From Comamonadaceae bacterium (lineage in GTDB: Bacteria; Pseudomonadota; Gammaproteobacteria; Burkholderiales; Burkholderiaceae_C): a stretch of 64,000 nucleotides of DNA. This document shows, in pieces, positions 18,096-26,099 of the stretch (the stretch's first letter is position 1; each line of letters opens with the position of its first letter). The stretch is taken from positions 1 through 64,000 of the forward strand of contig CANFJF010000011.1 of assembly GCA_947447355.1 (NCBI GenBank), written 5' to 3'. Under the pieces are notes generated by a model. That model was not told the DNA's origin and did not search any database. It worked only from the letters and a program-made list of their open reading frames with translations. The position numbers and the translations under genes are program-made.

Positions 18096-19445
18096 ATGGA
18101 CTTTTTCTTGAGCAAAACACCTTCCTTGTCAATGGGCACTGCTGCCCGCCGCGTGGCTGTCATTGGTGGCGGTCCTGCGGGCCTGATGGCGGCTGAAATT
18201 TTGTCGCATGTTGGCTCGGCGATCTCGGTGCAGGTGTTTGACGCCATGCCATCGGTCGGCCGCAAGTTTTTGCTAGCTGGCAAAGGCGGCTTGAACCTCA
18301 CGCATTCCGAGCCGCCGGCCACGTTCAACCCTCGTTACGGCGACCGCGCCGCTTCGCTCGAACCTTTGCTGGCCGACCTCGGGGGAGCTGAAGTGCGTCA
18401 GTGGGCCGAAGGCCTGGGCGTTGACACGTTTGTTGGAAGTTCGGGGCGGGTCTTTCCCAAAGACATGAAAGCGGCGCCTTTGCTGCGTAGCTGGCTGCAT
18501 CGTTTGCGGGCGTCGGGGGTTCAGTTCTCCATGCGGCATCGCTGGCTCGGCTGGGCTGACAACGGCACGCTCCGTTTTTCAACGCCATCAGGTGAGCAAT
18601 CGGTGCAGGTCGACGCCGTTGTCTTGGCCCTTGGCGGTGGCAGCTGGTCCCGGCTGGGCTCTGACGGTGCTTGGGTGCCGTTGTTGGTGGAGCGCGGTAT
18701 TGATGTGCAGCCCTTACGGCCGTCCAATTGCGGTTTTGATGTCGCTGCGCGGCCGGTCGGGCTGGCTGAGTCTGCTGAAAATGCGGAGACTTCAACGTCA
18801 GGTTGGTCAGCGTATTTCGCCAGCCGTTTTGCCGGCCAGCCGTTCAAGTCAGTGGCGATCAATCTCACCGACTCGCTGGGCCGACAGTTCAGCCGTCGTG
18901 GCGAATTTGTGGCGACGGCGACGGGCGTCGAAGGCAGTTTGGTTTACGCCGCATCGAGCTTTCTACGTGACGACATTGAGCGCACGGGCAGCGCCATCTT
19001 CACGCTCGACCTGCTGCCCGACAAGTTGGCCCAGCAGGTGCTGGGGGAGGTTCGCCACCCGCGCGGTTCGCGTTCGCTGTCGAGTCATCTGAAAAGCCGG
19101 CTGGGTCTGGAAGGTATCAAGGCCGCGATTCTTCATGAGCTGCTGGATAAAGAATCCATGGCCGACCCCGCCAAATTGGCCGCCGCTATCAAGGCGTTGC
19201 CGATCACGGTGATCCGGACACGGCCGATTGACGAAGCCATCAGCAGCGCGGGCGGTGTGTCCTTTGCCGCGGTGGACGCTGATCTGAAAATCAAAGTCAG
19301 TCAGCCAACTGACGTCGCCATTTTTTGTGCCGGTGAAATGCTCGATTGGGAAGCCCCCACCGGTGGCTACCTGATGACCGCCTGCTTTGCCAGTGGCCGC
19401 GCGGCCGGGCAGGGCGTTTTAAGACACTTTGGGATCACAGCATGA
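18096..19445 (+). CDS. BaiN/HI0933-type NAD(P)/FAD-dependent oxidoreductase
   Basis: Flavoprotein of the HI0933/BaiN superfamily (TIGR03862-like subfamily). The FAD-binding motif VAVIGGGPAGLMAAEIL is at the N-terminus, the family signature GRKFLLAGKGGLNLTHS follows at about residue 50, and the second FAD segment GEMLDWEAPTGGYLMTACFASGRAAG is at the C-terminus. The physiological substrate is not known for most members. The ATG at 18096 is one choice; ATG 18132 (MGTAARRVAVIGG) is equally plausible because no strong ribosome site is present at either. Its stop overlaps the next small gene (ATGA). Confidence 0.85.
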   Translation: MDFFLSKTPSLSMGTAARRVAVIGGGPAGLMAAEILSHVGSAISVQVFDAMPSVGRKFLLAGKGGLNLTHSEPPATFNPRYGDRAASLEPLLADLGGAEVRQWAEGLGVDTFVGSSGRVFPKDMKAAPLLRSWLHRLRASGVQFSMRHRWLGWADNGTLRFSTPSGEQSVQVDAVVLALGGGSWSRLGSDGAWVPLLVERGIDVQPLRPSNCGFDVAARPVGLAESAENAETSTSGWSAYFASRFAGQPFKSVAINLTDSLGRQFSRRGEFVATATGVEGSLVYAASSFLRDDIERTGSAIFTLDLLPDKLAQQVLGEVRHPRGSRSLSSHLKSRLGLEGIKAAILHELLDKESMADPAKLAAAIKALPITVIRTRPIDEAISSAGGVSFAAVDADLKIKVSQPTDVAIFCAGEMLDWEAPTGGYLMTACFASGRAAGQGVLRHFGITA

Positions 19446-19732
19446 TTGTTCGTTTTCACATTGACCAGTTTGAAAAGGGCAGCTTCGACTACCGCGTCAC
19501 GTACGAGGGTGAAGATCTGTACGCCGATGCGGGACTAACGAGCATCGAAGAATGCATTGCTGCGGCGGTGGACGGCTTGGGCCAAGATGCGCTGGGTGCC
19601 GAGATTGCCTATAAAAGCGTCATCAGCGGCACCTACCCGCTGGCCTCGCTGGCCCTGATGTCCGCACAAATAGCCGAACACGCGGAAAACTCAACGACGG
19701 CCATTGAAGAGTTGTTGCGGCAGCCTTTGTAA
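19442..19732 (+). CDS. Small protein of unknown function coupled to the flavoprotein gene
   Basis: 96 residues from the ATG at 19442, which overlaps the stop of the flavoprotein gene as ATGA; this junction decides the start, although the frame is open further upstream. Acidic, no signal peptide or membrane segment, starting MIVRFHIDQFEKGSFDYRV and with a helical C-terminal half. I do not recognise the family. The coupling suggests co-expression with the flavoprotein, but any functional link is inference. Confidence 0.7.
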   Translation: MIVRFHIDQFEKGSFDYRVTYEGEDLYADAGLTSIEECIAAAVDGLGQDALGAEIAYKSVISGTYPLASLALMSAQIAEHAENSTTAIEELLRQPL

Positions 19733-19761
19733 AAAATTTCTATCGATAGGGGACATAAAAA

Positions 19762-20619
19762 ATGGCAAAAATAATAGGTGGTATTGGGACTTCGCATGTG
19801 CCCACCATTGGCGTGGCGTATGACAAGGGTCGGCAAAACGAACCCGCTTGGGCACCGCTGTTTGACGGCTACAAGCCAGTCGCCGCTTGGTTGGAGGCGC
19901 AGAAAGCCGATGTGTTGGTGTTCTTCTACAACGACCACGGGACCACTTTTTTCTTCGACATGTACCCCACCTTTGCACTCGGTGTCGGAGAGCAATTTCA
20001 GGTGGCTGACGAAGGGGCAGGCTTGCGTGATCTGCCGCCGATTCGTGGCGACGTGAAGTTGCAAGCGCACATTGCGCAGAGTCTTGTCAACGATGAATTT
20101 GACCTGACGGTATTTCAGGACAAACCCATCGACCATGGCGTTGCGTCACCGCTGCCCTTGCTGTGGCCGCATCAACCGGACTGGCCCGGAACGGTGGTGC
20201 CCATCGCCATCAATGTGTTGCAGTACCCGCTGCCAACCGCCCGTCGTTGCTATCGTTTGGGGCAGGCGGTTCGGCGTGCGATTGAGTCTTACCCGGAAGA
20301 TTTGCGGGTAGTTGTTGTGGGTACTGGGGGCTTGTCGCACCAGATACATGGTGAGCGCACCGGCTTCAACAACACCGAATGGGACATGACGTTTCTGGAG
20401 CTCCTGCAGCACGACCCGGAACAACTCACCAAGATGACGCACACCGACTTTGTGCGTTTGGGCGGCGCGGAGAGCGTTGAGCAAATCATGTGGCTGGCCA
20501 TGCGGGGTGCGTTGGGCGGGCCGATTCGAAAAATCCACCAGAACTACTACCTGGCCACAACCACCGCCATGACCGTGGTGCTTTACGAAGAAGGTGTTGA
20601 GTCGGAGGCGAGTGTATGA
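19762..20619 (+). CDS. LigB-family class III extradiol ring-cleavage dioxygenase, catalytic (beta) subunit
   Basis: Non-haem iron(II) enzyme of the protocatechuate 4,5-dioxygenase/gallate dioxygenase family, cleaving a dihydroxylated aromatic acid next to its hydroxyls. 285 residues, close to LigB/PmdB. The iron ligands H12 (GTSHVP) and H59 (YNDHG) and the catalytic-His segment GTGGLSHQ followed by NNTEWD (third, acidic ligand) are all in place. Good ribosome site (AGGGGA) before ATG. The stop overlaps the LigA-like gene, so the pair forms an alpha/beta enzyme with the beta gene first, the reverse of ligAB. The exact substrate (protocatechuate, gallate or a relative) is not determined by these motifs. 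Confidence 0.88.
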   Translation: MAKIIGGIGTSHVPTIGVAYDKGRQNEPAWAPLFDGYKPVAAWLEAQKADVLVFFYNDHGTTFFFDMYPTFALGVGEQFQVADEGAGLRDLPPIRGDVKLQAHIAQSLVNDEFDLTVFQDKPIDHGVASPLPLLWPHQPDWPGTVVPIAINVLQYPLPTARRCYRLGQAVRRAIESYPEDLRVVVVGTGGLSHQIHGERTGFNNTEWDMTFLELLQHDPEQLTKMTHTDFVRLGGAESVEQIMWLAMRGALGGPIRKIHQNYYLATTTAMTVVLYEEGVESEASV

Positions 20620-20975
20620 ACCCCCAACTGATTGGCATGTGCGACATTCCGGGGACTTATGTTTTTGACATTGAAACCAGCAACAAGGCCTTGCGCTTAA
20701 ACCGTTTTTTTTGGAAGATGATCGGAGCCGAATGGCGCGCACGCTTCGTGGCGGACCCGGAAGCAGTGCTGACGGAATCCGGCTTGAATGAGACTGAAAA
20801 AGAGTTGATCCGAACGTGTGACTGGCTTGGCTTGGTTCGCATCGGTGCCAATTTTTTTGTCCTCGAAAAATTTGCGCGGGTCATGAAAGTCAGCAACATG
20901 CAGGTCTATGCGCTGATGCGCGGCGAGTCCTTTGAAGAATTTTTGGCGACCCGAAAAGTGCCGGACGCACGTTGA
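20616..20975 (+). CDS. LigA-like small (alpha) subunit of extradiol dioxygenase
   Basis: 119-residue all-helical subunit that caps the active site of LigB-type dioxygenases. It has the LigA features: DIPGTYVFDIETSNKALRLN near the start and a helical core, FVLEKFARVM to the end. Translationally coupled to the LigB gene (ATGA at 20616). It is somewhat shorter than LigA of the lignin-degrading sphingomonads (about 139 residues), lacking part of the C-terminus. Confidence 0.85.
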   Translation: MNPQLIGMCDIPGTYVFDIETSNKALRLNRFFWKMIGAEWRARFVADPEAVLTESGLNETEKELIRTCDWLGLVRIGANFFVLEKFARVMKVSNMQVYALMRGESFEEFLATRKVPDAR

Positions 20976-20989
20976 AAGAAGCATTGCTT

Positions 20990-22279
20990 ATGTGTCCAGA
21001 AGAATCAAATCAGTCAGTCGTTGTTCGCGGCCCTGAAACCAGCGCCCAACGCGCCTTGAAGACATGGCCCGCGGGTGGATTTACCCGGGCGCCCTATTGG
21101 GTTTATGTCGATCCGGATGTGTACGCGAAGGAGCAGCTGACAATTTTCAGGGGCAAGACTTGGAACTACCTGGGTCTCGAGGTCGAAGTGCCTGAGCCCG
21201 GTTCCTTCAAAACCACCTACATCGGCGAGACCTCCGTCTTGCTGACCCGTGCCGAAGACGGCTCACTCAACGCCATGGTCAACCGCTGCGCGCACCGCGG
21301 CAACATGGTTTGCCGTGAAGCTTTTGGAACCGTCAAAAAGCTGAACTGTGTCTACCATGCGTGGAACTACAACCTCAAAGGCGACCTGACCCATGCCGCC
21401 TTTCGCCATGGCTTGCGAGGTGAGGGCGGTCTGCCTAAAGACTTCGACATGGCCGAGCATGGTCTGCAGAAACTCCGCGTGGCCACCTTGTGCGGCTTGG
21501 TATTTGCCACCTTCTCAGACGACACAGAACCGCTGGAAGATTGGCTTGGGGATGTGGCCACAGGCATCCGTCGTGTGCTGCACAAGCCGCTGAAGGTTCT
21601 GGGCTACGACACGCAGCGAATTCATGCGAATTGGAAGGCGTATCACGAGAACCCGCGCGACTCGTATCACGCCAACATTCTGCATACCTTTTACGGCACC
21701 TTTGGACTGTCACGTCAGTCACAGGAGTCAGGCATGGTCTTAGATGGCGCTGGGCGGCACGTCTATTTTTACACCAAGGCTGGCACTGAGAAAAAATCTG
21801 AAGACTTCAACACCACGGCGGCAGACCTTCGCTCCCACAATGACGACATGAAGCTGGAAGATCCCAGTATTTTGAAATGGCGCGACGAGTTCGGCGACGG
21901 CGTCAGCATTCAAATTTTGACGACGTATCCGTCTTTTGTGTTGCACCAGATCGCCAACAGTCTGGCCACCCGCCAATTGCTCCCCAAGGGCCCCGGACAG
22001 TGTGATCTGGTTTGGACTTATTTTGGTTTTGAAGACGATGACGCAGAAACCACACGCATGCGCTTGCTGCAAGCTAATCTGGCCGGTTCTGCCGGCATGG
22101 TCTCTGTTGAAGATGCGGCGGTTTGCGAGATGATGCAGCGCGCCATGGCGGACGGTCAAAGTGGTGAGTCCTTCATCGAGATGGGCGGCCGTGAGCTTGA
22201 CAGCGGTGGTGCCAGCAAACTGTCGGAACGTGCCATTCGTAATTTTTGGCACAACTACCGCCAGGATATGGGCCTGTGA
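20990..22279 (+). CDS. Rieske non-haem iron aromatic-ring dioxygenase, large (alpha) subunit
   Basis: Oxygenase component that hydroxylates an aromatic acid, related to the anthranilate/terephthalate/salicylate-type alpha subunits. Rieske cluster ligands C100 and H102 (CAHRG), C120 and H123 (CVYHAW). Mononuclear iron ligands D224/H227/H232 lie in NPRDSYHANILH, with the later Asp in SVEDAAV. I chose the ATG at 20990, preceded by GAAAGAAG; the frame is open from a TTG at 20972. About 429 residues. No ferredoxin reductase or cis-diol dehydrogenase gene is next to it, so electron supply must come from elsewhere. Its place after the LigBA genes suggests it makes the catechol-type substrate for them. 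Confidence 0.9.
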   Translation: MCPEESNQSVVVRGPETSAQRALKTWPAGGFTRAPYWVYVDPDVYAKEQLTIFRGKTWNYLGLEVEVPEPGSFKTTYIGETSVLLTRAEDGSLNAMVNRCAHRGNMVCREAFGTVKKLNCVYHAWNYNLKGDLTHAAFRHGLRGEGGLPKDFDMAEHGLQKLRVATLCGLVFATFSDDTEPLEDWLGDVATGIRRVLHKPLKVLGYDTQRIHANWKAYHENPRDSYHANILHTFYGTFGLSRQSQESGMVLDGAGRHVYFYTKAGTEKKSEDFNTTAADLRSHNDDMKLEDPSILKWRDEFGDGVSIQILTTYPSFVLHQIANSLATRQLLPKGPGQCDLVWTYFGFEDDDAETTRMRLLQANLAGSAGMVSVEDAAVCEMMQRAMADGQSGESFIEMGGRELDSGGASKLSERAIRNFWHNYRQDMGL

Positions 22280-22770
22280 TGAGCGCCCACAACATGCCTT
22301 ACGAAAACCACCATCGTGCCGTTGAAAATCTGATTTTCGAGTGGGCACGTGCCATTGACGAAAACCGTGTTGAGGCGATTTGCGAATTGCTAAGCCCGCA
22401 AGGCCGTTACACCGTGACTTCGCGTTTCAACAGTGACCGTCAACTGCCCTTGGCTGTCATTGATTGCCACAGTGCGGCGCAATTGCGTGACCGCATCAAG
22501 TCCATGCGGATTGCCAACATTTATGAACCTCACCACTACCGACACATGGTCTCGGGAGTCCAGATCACTGGCGAGGAGGACGGTGCTTTGCTGGTGCGTT
22601 CGAACTACCTGGTCGTGCGCACCATGGACTTGGATGGCAACATGAAGATTTACTCGACCGGTCAATGCCTTGACCGTGTCGAAGTGACCCCTCAGGGTGT
22701 TTTATTCAGAAGCCGGAAATTCATCTACGACTCGCGCGTCATTGAAACCTTGCTTGTGATTCCCTTGTAG
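22279..22770 (+). CDS. Aromatic-ring dioxygenase small (beta) subunit
   Basis: Structural beta subunit of the Rieske oxygenase (NTF2/SnoaL-like fold). 163 residues from the ATG at 22279, which overlaps the alpha-subunit stop as TGATG. The family pattern is seen in YEPHHYRHMVSGVQI and in the strand-rich C-terminus ending VLFRSRKFIYDSRVIETLLVIP. The pair resembles TphA2-TphA3 or AndAc-AndAd in gene order and size. Confidence 0.88.
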   Translation: MSAHNMPYENHHRAVENLIFEWARAIDENRVEAICELLSPQGRYTVTSRFNSDRQLPLAVIDCHSAAQLRDRIKSMRIANIYEPHHYRHMVSGVQITGEEDGALLVRSNYLVVRTMDLDGNMKIYSTGQCLDRVEVTPQGVLFRSRKFIYDSRVIETLLVIPL

Positions 22771-22826
22771 TGCGCGTTCCATCTCTTGCGTGAATTCAAC
22801 TTATTAGAAGAGAAAAGAGACAAAAA

Positions 22827-23846
22827 ATGCAGCCACCTGTCATCGCTAACCTGAACCCCGGCGCCGATTTCAGCCGTCGCAAGTTTGTTGCTTCATCCCT
22901 CTTGCTTGCGGCACCCGCTTGGCCCTTGCAAGGTGCAAACGCTCAAAGCGGTGGGTGGCCTCAAAAACTCATTCGCATCGTGGTGCCTAATCCGCCGGGG
23001 GGAACAGCCGATCTGTTTCCGCGGCTCATTGCGGAGCCCTTGGCGAAACGATTAGGCCAAGCCATCGTGGTTGAAAACAAGCCCGGCGCGGCAGGCAACA
23101 TTGCTGCGGAATACCTGTTCAATGCTGAACCCGATGGCTACACCCTGATGGCGGCGCCACCGCCACCGCTGTCCATCAACGTGAGCCTGTATCCAAAGCT
23201 GAACTACGCGCCGTCTAAGTTTGTGCCTGTCACGGTCATGGCGCTGGTTCCCAACGTGCTGATGGTGCATCCGTCCTTGCCCGTCAAGACGGTGCAGGAA
23301 TTCATGGCCTATGCCAAGGCCAATCCCGAAAAAATCAGCTATGCCTCTCAAGGCAATGGTTCTACGGCGCACTTGACTGCGGAGCTTTTCAAACTCAAAA
23401 CAGGACTGCAAATGCTGCATGTCCCCTACAAGGGTGATGCCCCGGCCATGGCAGACCTGCTGGCCGGTCATGTCAATGTGATGTTTGGCAATATTGCGGC
23501 CGCTTCGGCCTATGCACGCAGCGGCAAACTTCGTATTTTGGGTGTGACCAGCGCTGTGCGCCAAGCGTCCATGCCGAACCTTCCTGCGTTGAATGAACTG
23601 ATTCCCGGCATGATTGCCATGGCTTGGTTTGCACTGGTGGCGCCACCACGGACACCACCTGAAATTGCGGCCAAACTATCTTCCACCGTGGCCGAAATTC
23701 TGCGCTTGCCGGAAATCGTCCATCGGTTTTCTGAAGTTGGTGCGGAACCTGTGGGAAATACGCCGGATGAGATGGCCATTTGGATGAAGGAGGACACCGA
23801 ACGTTGGCGCGCTGTTATCAAGGCCGGCAATATCCGCGTCGATTAA
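22827..23846 (+). CDS. Bug/TctC-family periplasmic receptor (Tat-type signal)
   Basis: Tripartite tricarboxylate transporter substrate-binding protein. 339 residues with an N-terminal twin-arginine motif SRRKFVASS followed by a hydrophobic stretch, so export is probably through Tat, unlike the other Bug proteins in this window. Ligand-pocket signatures VPNPPGGTADLFPRL, NKPGAAGN and the pattern PDGYTL are present. It is the last gene of the dioxygenase cluster and probably binds the aromatic acid that cluster degrades (compare TphC of terephthalate operons). No TctA/TctB genes are adjacent. Confidence 0.9.
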   Translation: MQPPVIANLNPGADFSRRKFVASSLLLAAPAWPLQGANAQSGGWPQKLIRIVVPNPPGGTADLFPRLIAEPLAKRLGQAIVVENKPGAAGNIAAEYLFNAEPDGYTLMAAPPPPLSINVSLYPKLNYAPSKFVPVTVMALVPNVLMVHPSLPVKTVQEFMAYAKANPEKISYASQGNGSTAHLTAELFKLKTGLQMLHVPYKGDAPAMADLLAGHVNVMFGNIAAASAYARSGKLRILGVTSAVRQASMPNLPALNELIPGMIAMAWFALVAPPRTPPEIAAKLSSTVAEILRLPEIVHRFSEVGAEPVGNTPDEMAIWMKEDTERWRAVIKAGNIRVD

Positions 23847-23864
23847 ACCGCTTATCCGCTCCGT

Positions 23865-24482
23865 TTATAGCGGTTTGATTTGCACCTTGCGCCACTTGAT
23901 GGGGCCACCGGGTGCGCCTTTGACGCCTGCGGCAAACTGCAGCGCGAACGGGCCACTGGACAACTTGCTGTTTTGCGCCCTGGCCGTGACGATACCGTTC
24001 AACTTGACCGACAACTCTGATCCCTTTGCAGTGATCTCGTAGGTGTTCCACTGGCCGCCCGCTTTGTAGGTGATCGGTACTGGCACGGCGGCGACATCGA
24101 CGATCGCTCCTGTACCGTATTTCGGGTCTGGGCGTAGGTCCCAGATATTCACTTCGTAGGAAGTGTCAGAGCCTATTTTTTGCGGATTTGCAGCGCGGAT
24201 AAAGATACCGCTGTTGGTATCGGTAGCAGCCCAGAACTCGGCATAGATGACGAAGTCTGTGTATGAGTTTTTAGACACCAGAAATCCACTTGTCCCCTTG
24301 TCGGCCACGATGGCGCCAGCTTCAGTTCGCCAATTGGCATCGCCGATCTGGTTCCAATTTTCTAATCCTTTGTCGCCTTCAATCAAGGTCACCCAGCCAG
24401 AACTCGGCGACTGGCTTGCGCAGCCGAATATTGTGACAGCGACAAATGAAAGAAGCAGGCGGATGGCTGACAAGCGTTTCAT
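23865..24482 (-). CDS. DUF1080 (3-keto-disaccharide hydrolase fold) lipoprotein
   Basis: 205-residue exported lipoprotein: lipobox FGCA at about residues 19-22 preceded by a hydrophobic segment. The body has the concanavalin-like DUF1080 pattern: WVTLIEGDKGLENWNQIG, NSYTDFVIYAEFW, TNSGIFIRA and SYEVNIWD, with the final WRKVQIKPL strand. Some DUF1080 proteins are 3-keto-glycoside hydrolases, many are uncharacterised. Convergent with the Bug gene (18 nt between stops). Confidence 0.82.
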   Translation of the reverse strand: MKRLSAIRLLLSFVAVTIFGCASQSPSSGWVTLIEGDKGLENWNQIGDANWRTEAGAIVADKGTSGFLVSKNSYTDFVIYAEFWAATDTNSGIFIRAANPQKIGSDTSYEVNIWDLRPDPKYGTGAIVDVAAVPVPITYKAGGQWNTYEITAKGSELSVKLNGIVTARAQNSKLSSGPFALQFAAGVKGAPGGPIKWRKVQIKPL

Positions 24483-24810
24483 GTTGATTTCCTAGAGTAA
24501 GTCGGTTTGTTCAGTTGTGGACATCTCGGCGCGACCTTAACATCTTGGCTGCCCATTGTTTACTGGGGAAAGCCCAGCCTCTTGCGTCCTAACCGATGCT
24601 CACCGCGGCGATGCCCGTGCAATAGCCTGAACGCATGATGGGCTTCATGTTGCAGAAGTGAGTCGGCTATAGCGCTGGATATTTCGTCAGACTGGACCCA
24701 TAAACTATGACCAATAAAATAACCATACGCAATGAAGTTCGCTGATTTGTGAGTTCAATACGATTAAATTAGAATTTAAAAATTAATTAAAATAACGTAA
24801 AAAAGGCTCT
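24483..24810. other. Intergenic region, divergent promoters, no gene seen
   Basis: About 330 nt between the divergent DUF1080 gene and the small membrane protein gene. The right half is clearly A/T-rich (AATTAATTAAAATAACG near 24781) and probably holds the promoter of the small membrane protein genes. No open frame of more than about 20 codons with a ribosome site, no RNA gene and no strong hairpin recognised. Confidence 0.5.
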
Positions 24811-24960
24811 ATGTTGGAATCTGTCGCAATCGTTTTAATCATCCTTTGGGCGCTTGGCATGGTGTCTTCGTACACCATTGGAGGATTTATTCATATTTTG
24901 TTGGTAATCGCTGTGGTTGTCGTCCTGATACGTGTGATTCGTGGACGTCCTCCCCTGTAA
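24811..24960 (+). CDS. Small lmo0937-type membrane protein (49 residues)
   Basis: Tiny two-helix inner-membrane protein beginning MLESVAIVLIILWALGMVSS, with TIGGFIHILLVIAVVV as the second helix and a basic end (RVIRGRPPL). This matches the lmo0937/DUF5670 family, which is often associated with general stress or stationary phase. Preceded by an AAAAAGGCTCT spacer with a plausible ribosome site. The function of the family is not established. Confidence 0.85.
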   Translation: MLESVAIVLIILWALGMVSSYTIGGFIHILLVIAVVVVLIRVIRGRPPL

Positions 24961-24972
24961 CCGGTGTCAAGC

Positions 24973-25194
24973 ATGAACACACTCAGATTCTTGGCTATTC
25001 TTCTGATCGTTGGCGGATCCCTTGGCGCTGCTTATGGCGGTTTTGATTACACCAAGGAAACCCACGAGGCCAACCTGGGTCCGCTTCAACTTCAAGTGAA
25101 AGAGCAGGAGCGCGTGAACATCCCCATGTGGGCAGGTCTTGGCTCGGTTGGCATCGGACTGTTGCTGTTGCTCGTCGGTTCACGCAAAAAGTGA
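24973..25194 (+). CDS. Small membrane protein, unknown function
   Basis: 73 residues from the ATG at 24973 (a GTG three codons upstream is also in frame). Two hydrophobic helices, FLAILLIVGGSLGAAYGGF and the C-terminal LGSVGIGLLLLLVG, separated by a polar stretch with THEANLGPLQLQVKEQERVNIP, and a basic end (SRKK). Found 12 nt after the lmo0937-type gene and likely co-transcribed with it. Similar pairs occur in many proteobacteria; no function is known. Confidence 0.75.
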   Translation: MNTLRFLAILLIVGGSLGAAYGGFDYTKETHEANLGPLQLQVKEQERVNIPMWAGLGSVGIGLLLLLVGSRKK

Positions 25195-25216
25195 ACAAGT
25201 CTGACACCGTTTCAGG

Positions 25217-25423
25217 ATGCTCGGACTGCACATGCCCAGCCCTCTTCGCAGTCACACTCTGCTGCTGGACAACAGTGACTTGATCCTGATCAGGGACGCT
25301 TTGTCTCTGATGATTCAGCACTGCGCTGAGGAAATCTGCAAAGGCTCAGAAGAGCCCTTTTATTTTTGCCAACGAGAGGCAGAAAAAATCTTGGAGCGCC
25401 TTGCGTTTAACGACGAGCCATAG
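25217..25423 (+). CDS. Small hypothetical protein
   Basis: Up to 68 residues, with a predicted helical body (LDNSDLILIRDALSLMIQHC) and two to three cysteines. The start is uncertain: ATG 25217 or ATG 25232 (MPSPLRSH). No signal peptide. I do not recognise the family. It lies between the small membrane proteins and the FMN reductase on the same strand. Amphipathic pattern and ordinary codon use argue that it is real, but the evidence is modest. Confidence 0.5.
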   Translation: MLGLHMPSPLRSHTLLLDNSDLILIRDALSLMIQHCAEEICKGSEEPFYFCQREAEKILERLAFNDEP

Positions 25424-25468
25424 CGTTTTAAGTCTAAATTGACCGATTGATTTCTAAAGGAAAAGTAC

Positions 25469-26017
25469 ATGACCCCCTTCAAAATAGCCTTCGTCGTGGG
25501 CAGTCTGCGCAAAGATTCGATCAACCGAAAATTGGCCCTGGCGCTGGCCAAACTGGCGCCGTCTGATGCGGTGTTCGAACCGCTACGCATTGATGACTTG
25601 CCGCTCTACAACCAGGATGATGACGGCCAGCCCTCGGAGCCTGTCAAGCGTATGAAGGCTCAGGTCGCTGCTTCACAGGGCGTGCTGTTCATCACGCCTG
25701 AATACAACCGGTCGATTCCCGGCGTACTGAAAAACGCGCTGGACCATGGCTCGCGTCCGTATGGGAAAAGTGTCTGGGATGGCAAGCCAGCCGGTGTGAT
25801 CGGTGCATCGATGGGCCCGATAGGCACAGCGATGGCGCAGCAGCATTTGCGTAACATTCTCGCGTACCTCAACATGCCCACGCTGGGTCAGCCGGAGGCT
25901 TTTATCCACCACAAGGACGGCCTTTATGACGCGGCTGGCAACATCGGCCCGGATAGCGTGAAGTTCTTGCAGGGCTGGGTTGACCACTACGTGGCGTTTG
26001 TCAAGAAGCACGGTTAA
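25469..26017 (+). CDS. NADPH-dependent FMN reductase (ChrR/YieF family)
   Basis: Flavodoxin-fold FMN quinone/chromate reductase. 182 residues. FMN phosphate loop GSLRKDSINRKLA at the N-terminus and the second flavin-contact motif PEYNRSIPGVLKNALDHGSR, both diagnostic of the NADPH-dependent FMN reductase family; the Y-N-x-S-I-P-G-x-L-K-N motif is intact. Strong ribosome site AAAGGAAAAG before ATG. Likely protects against quinone redox cycling. Ends in a clear terminator. Confidence 0.92.
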   Translation: MTPFKIAFVVGSLRKDSINRKLALALAKLAPSDAVFEPLRIDDLPLYNQDDDGQPSEPVKRMKAQVAASQGVLFITPEYNRSIPGVLKNALDHGSRPYGKSVWDGKPAGVIGASMGPIGTAMAQQHLRNILAYLNMPTLGQPEAFIHHKDGLYDAAGNIGPDSVKFLQGWVDHYVAFVKKHG

Positions 26018-26038
26018 ACCTGTGTCTAAAAAAAGCCC

Positions 26039-26068
26039 GAAAAGCCACCTGTGAAGGTGGCTTTTTTT
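26039..26068 (+). terminator. Intrinsic terminator after the FMN reductase gene
   Basis: Ten-base stem (AAAGCCACCT / AGGTGGCTTT) with a GTGA loop followed by a run of T residues (26062-26068). Confidence 0.92.
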
Positions 26069-26099
26069 ATCGCCTTTGAAGCGCTGACCTGCTGACCCG

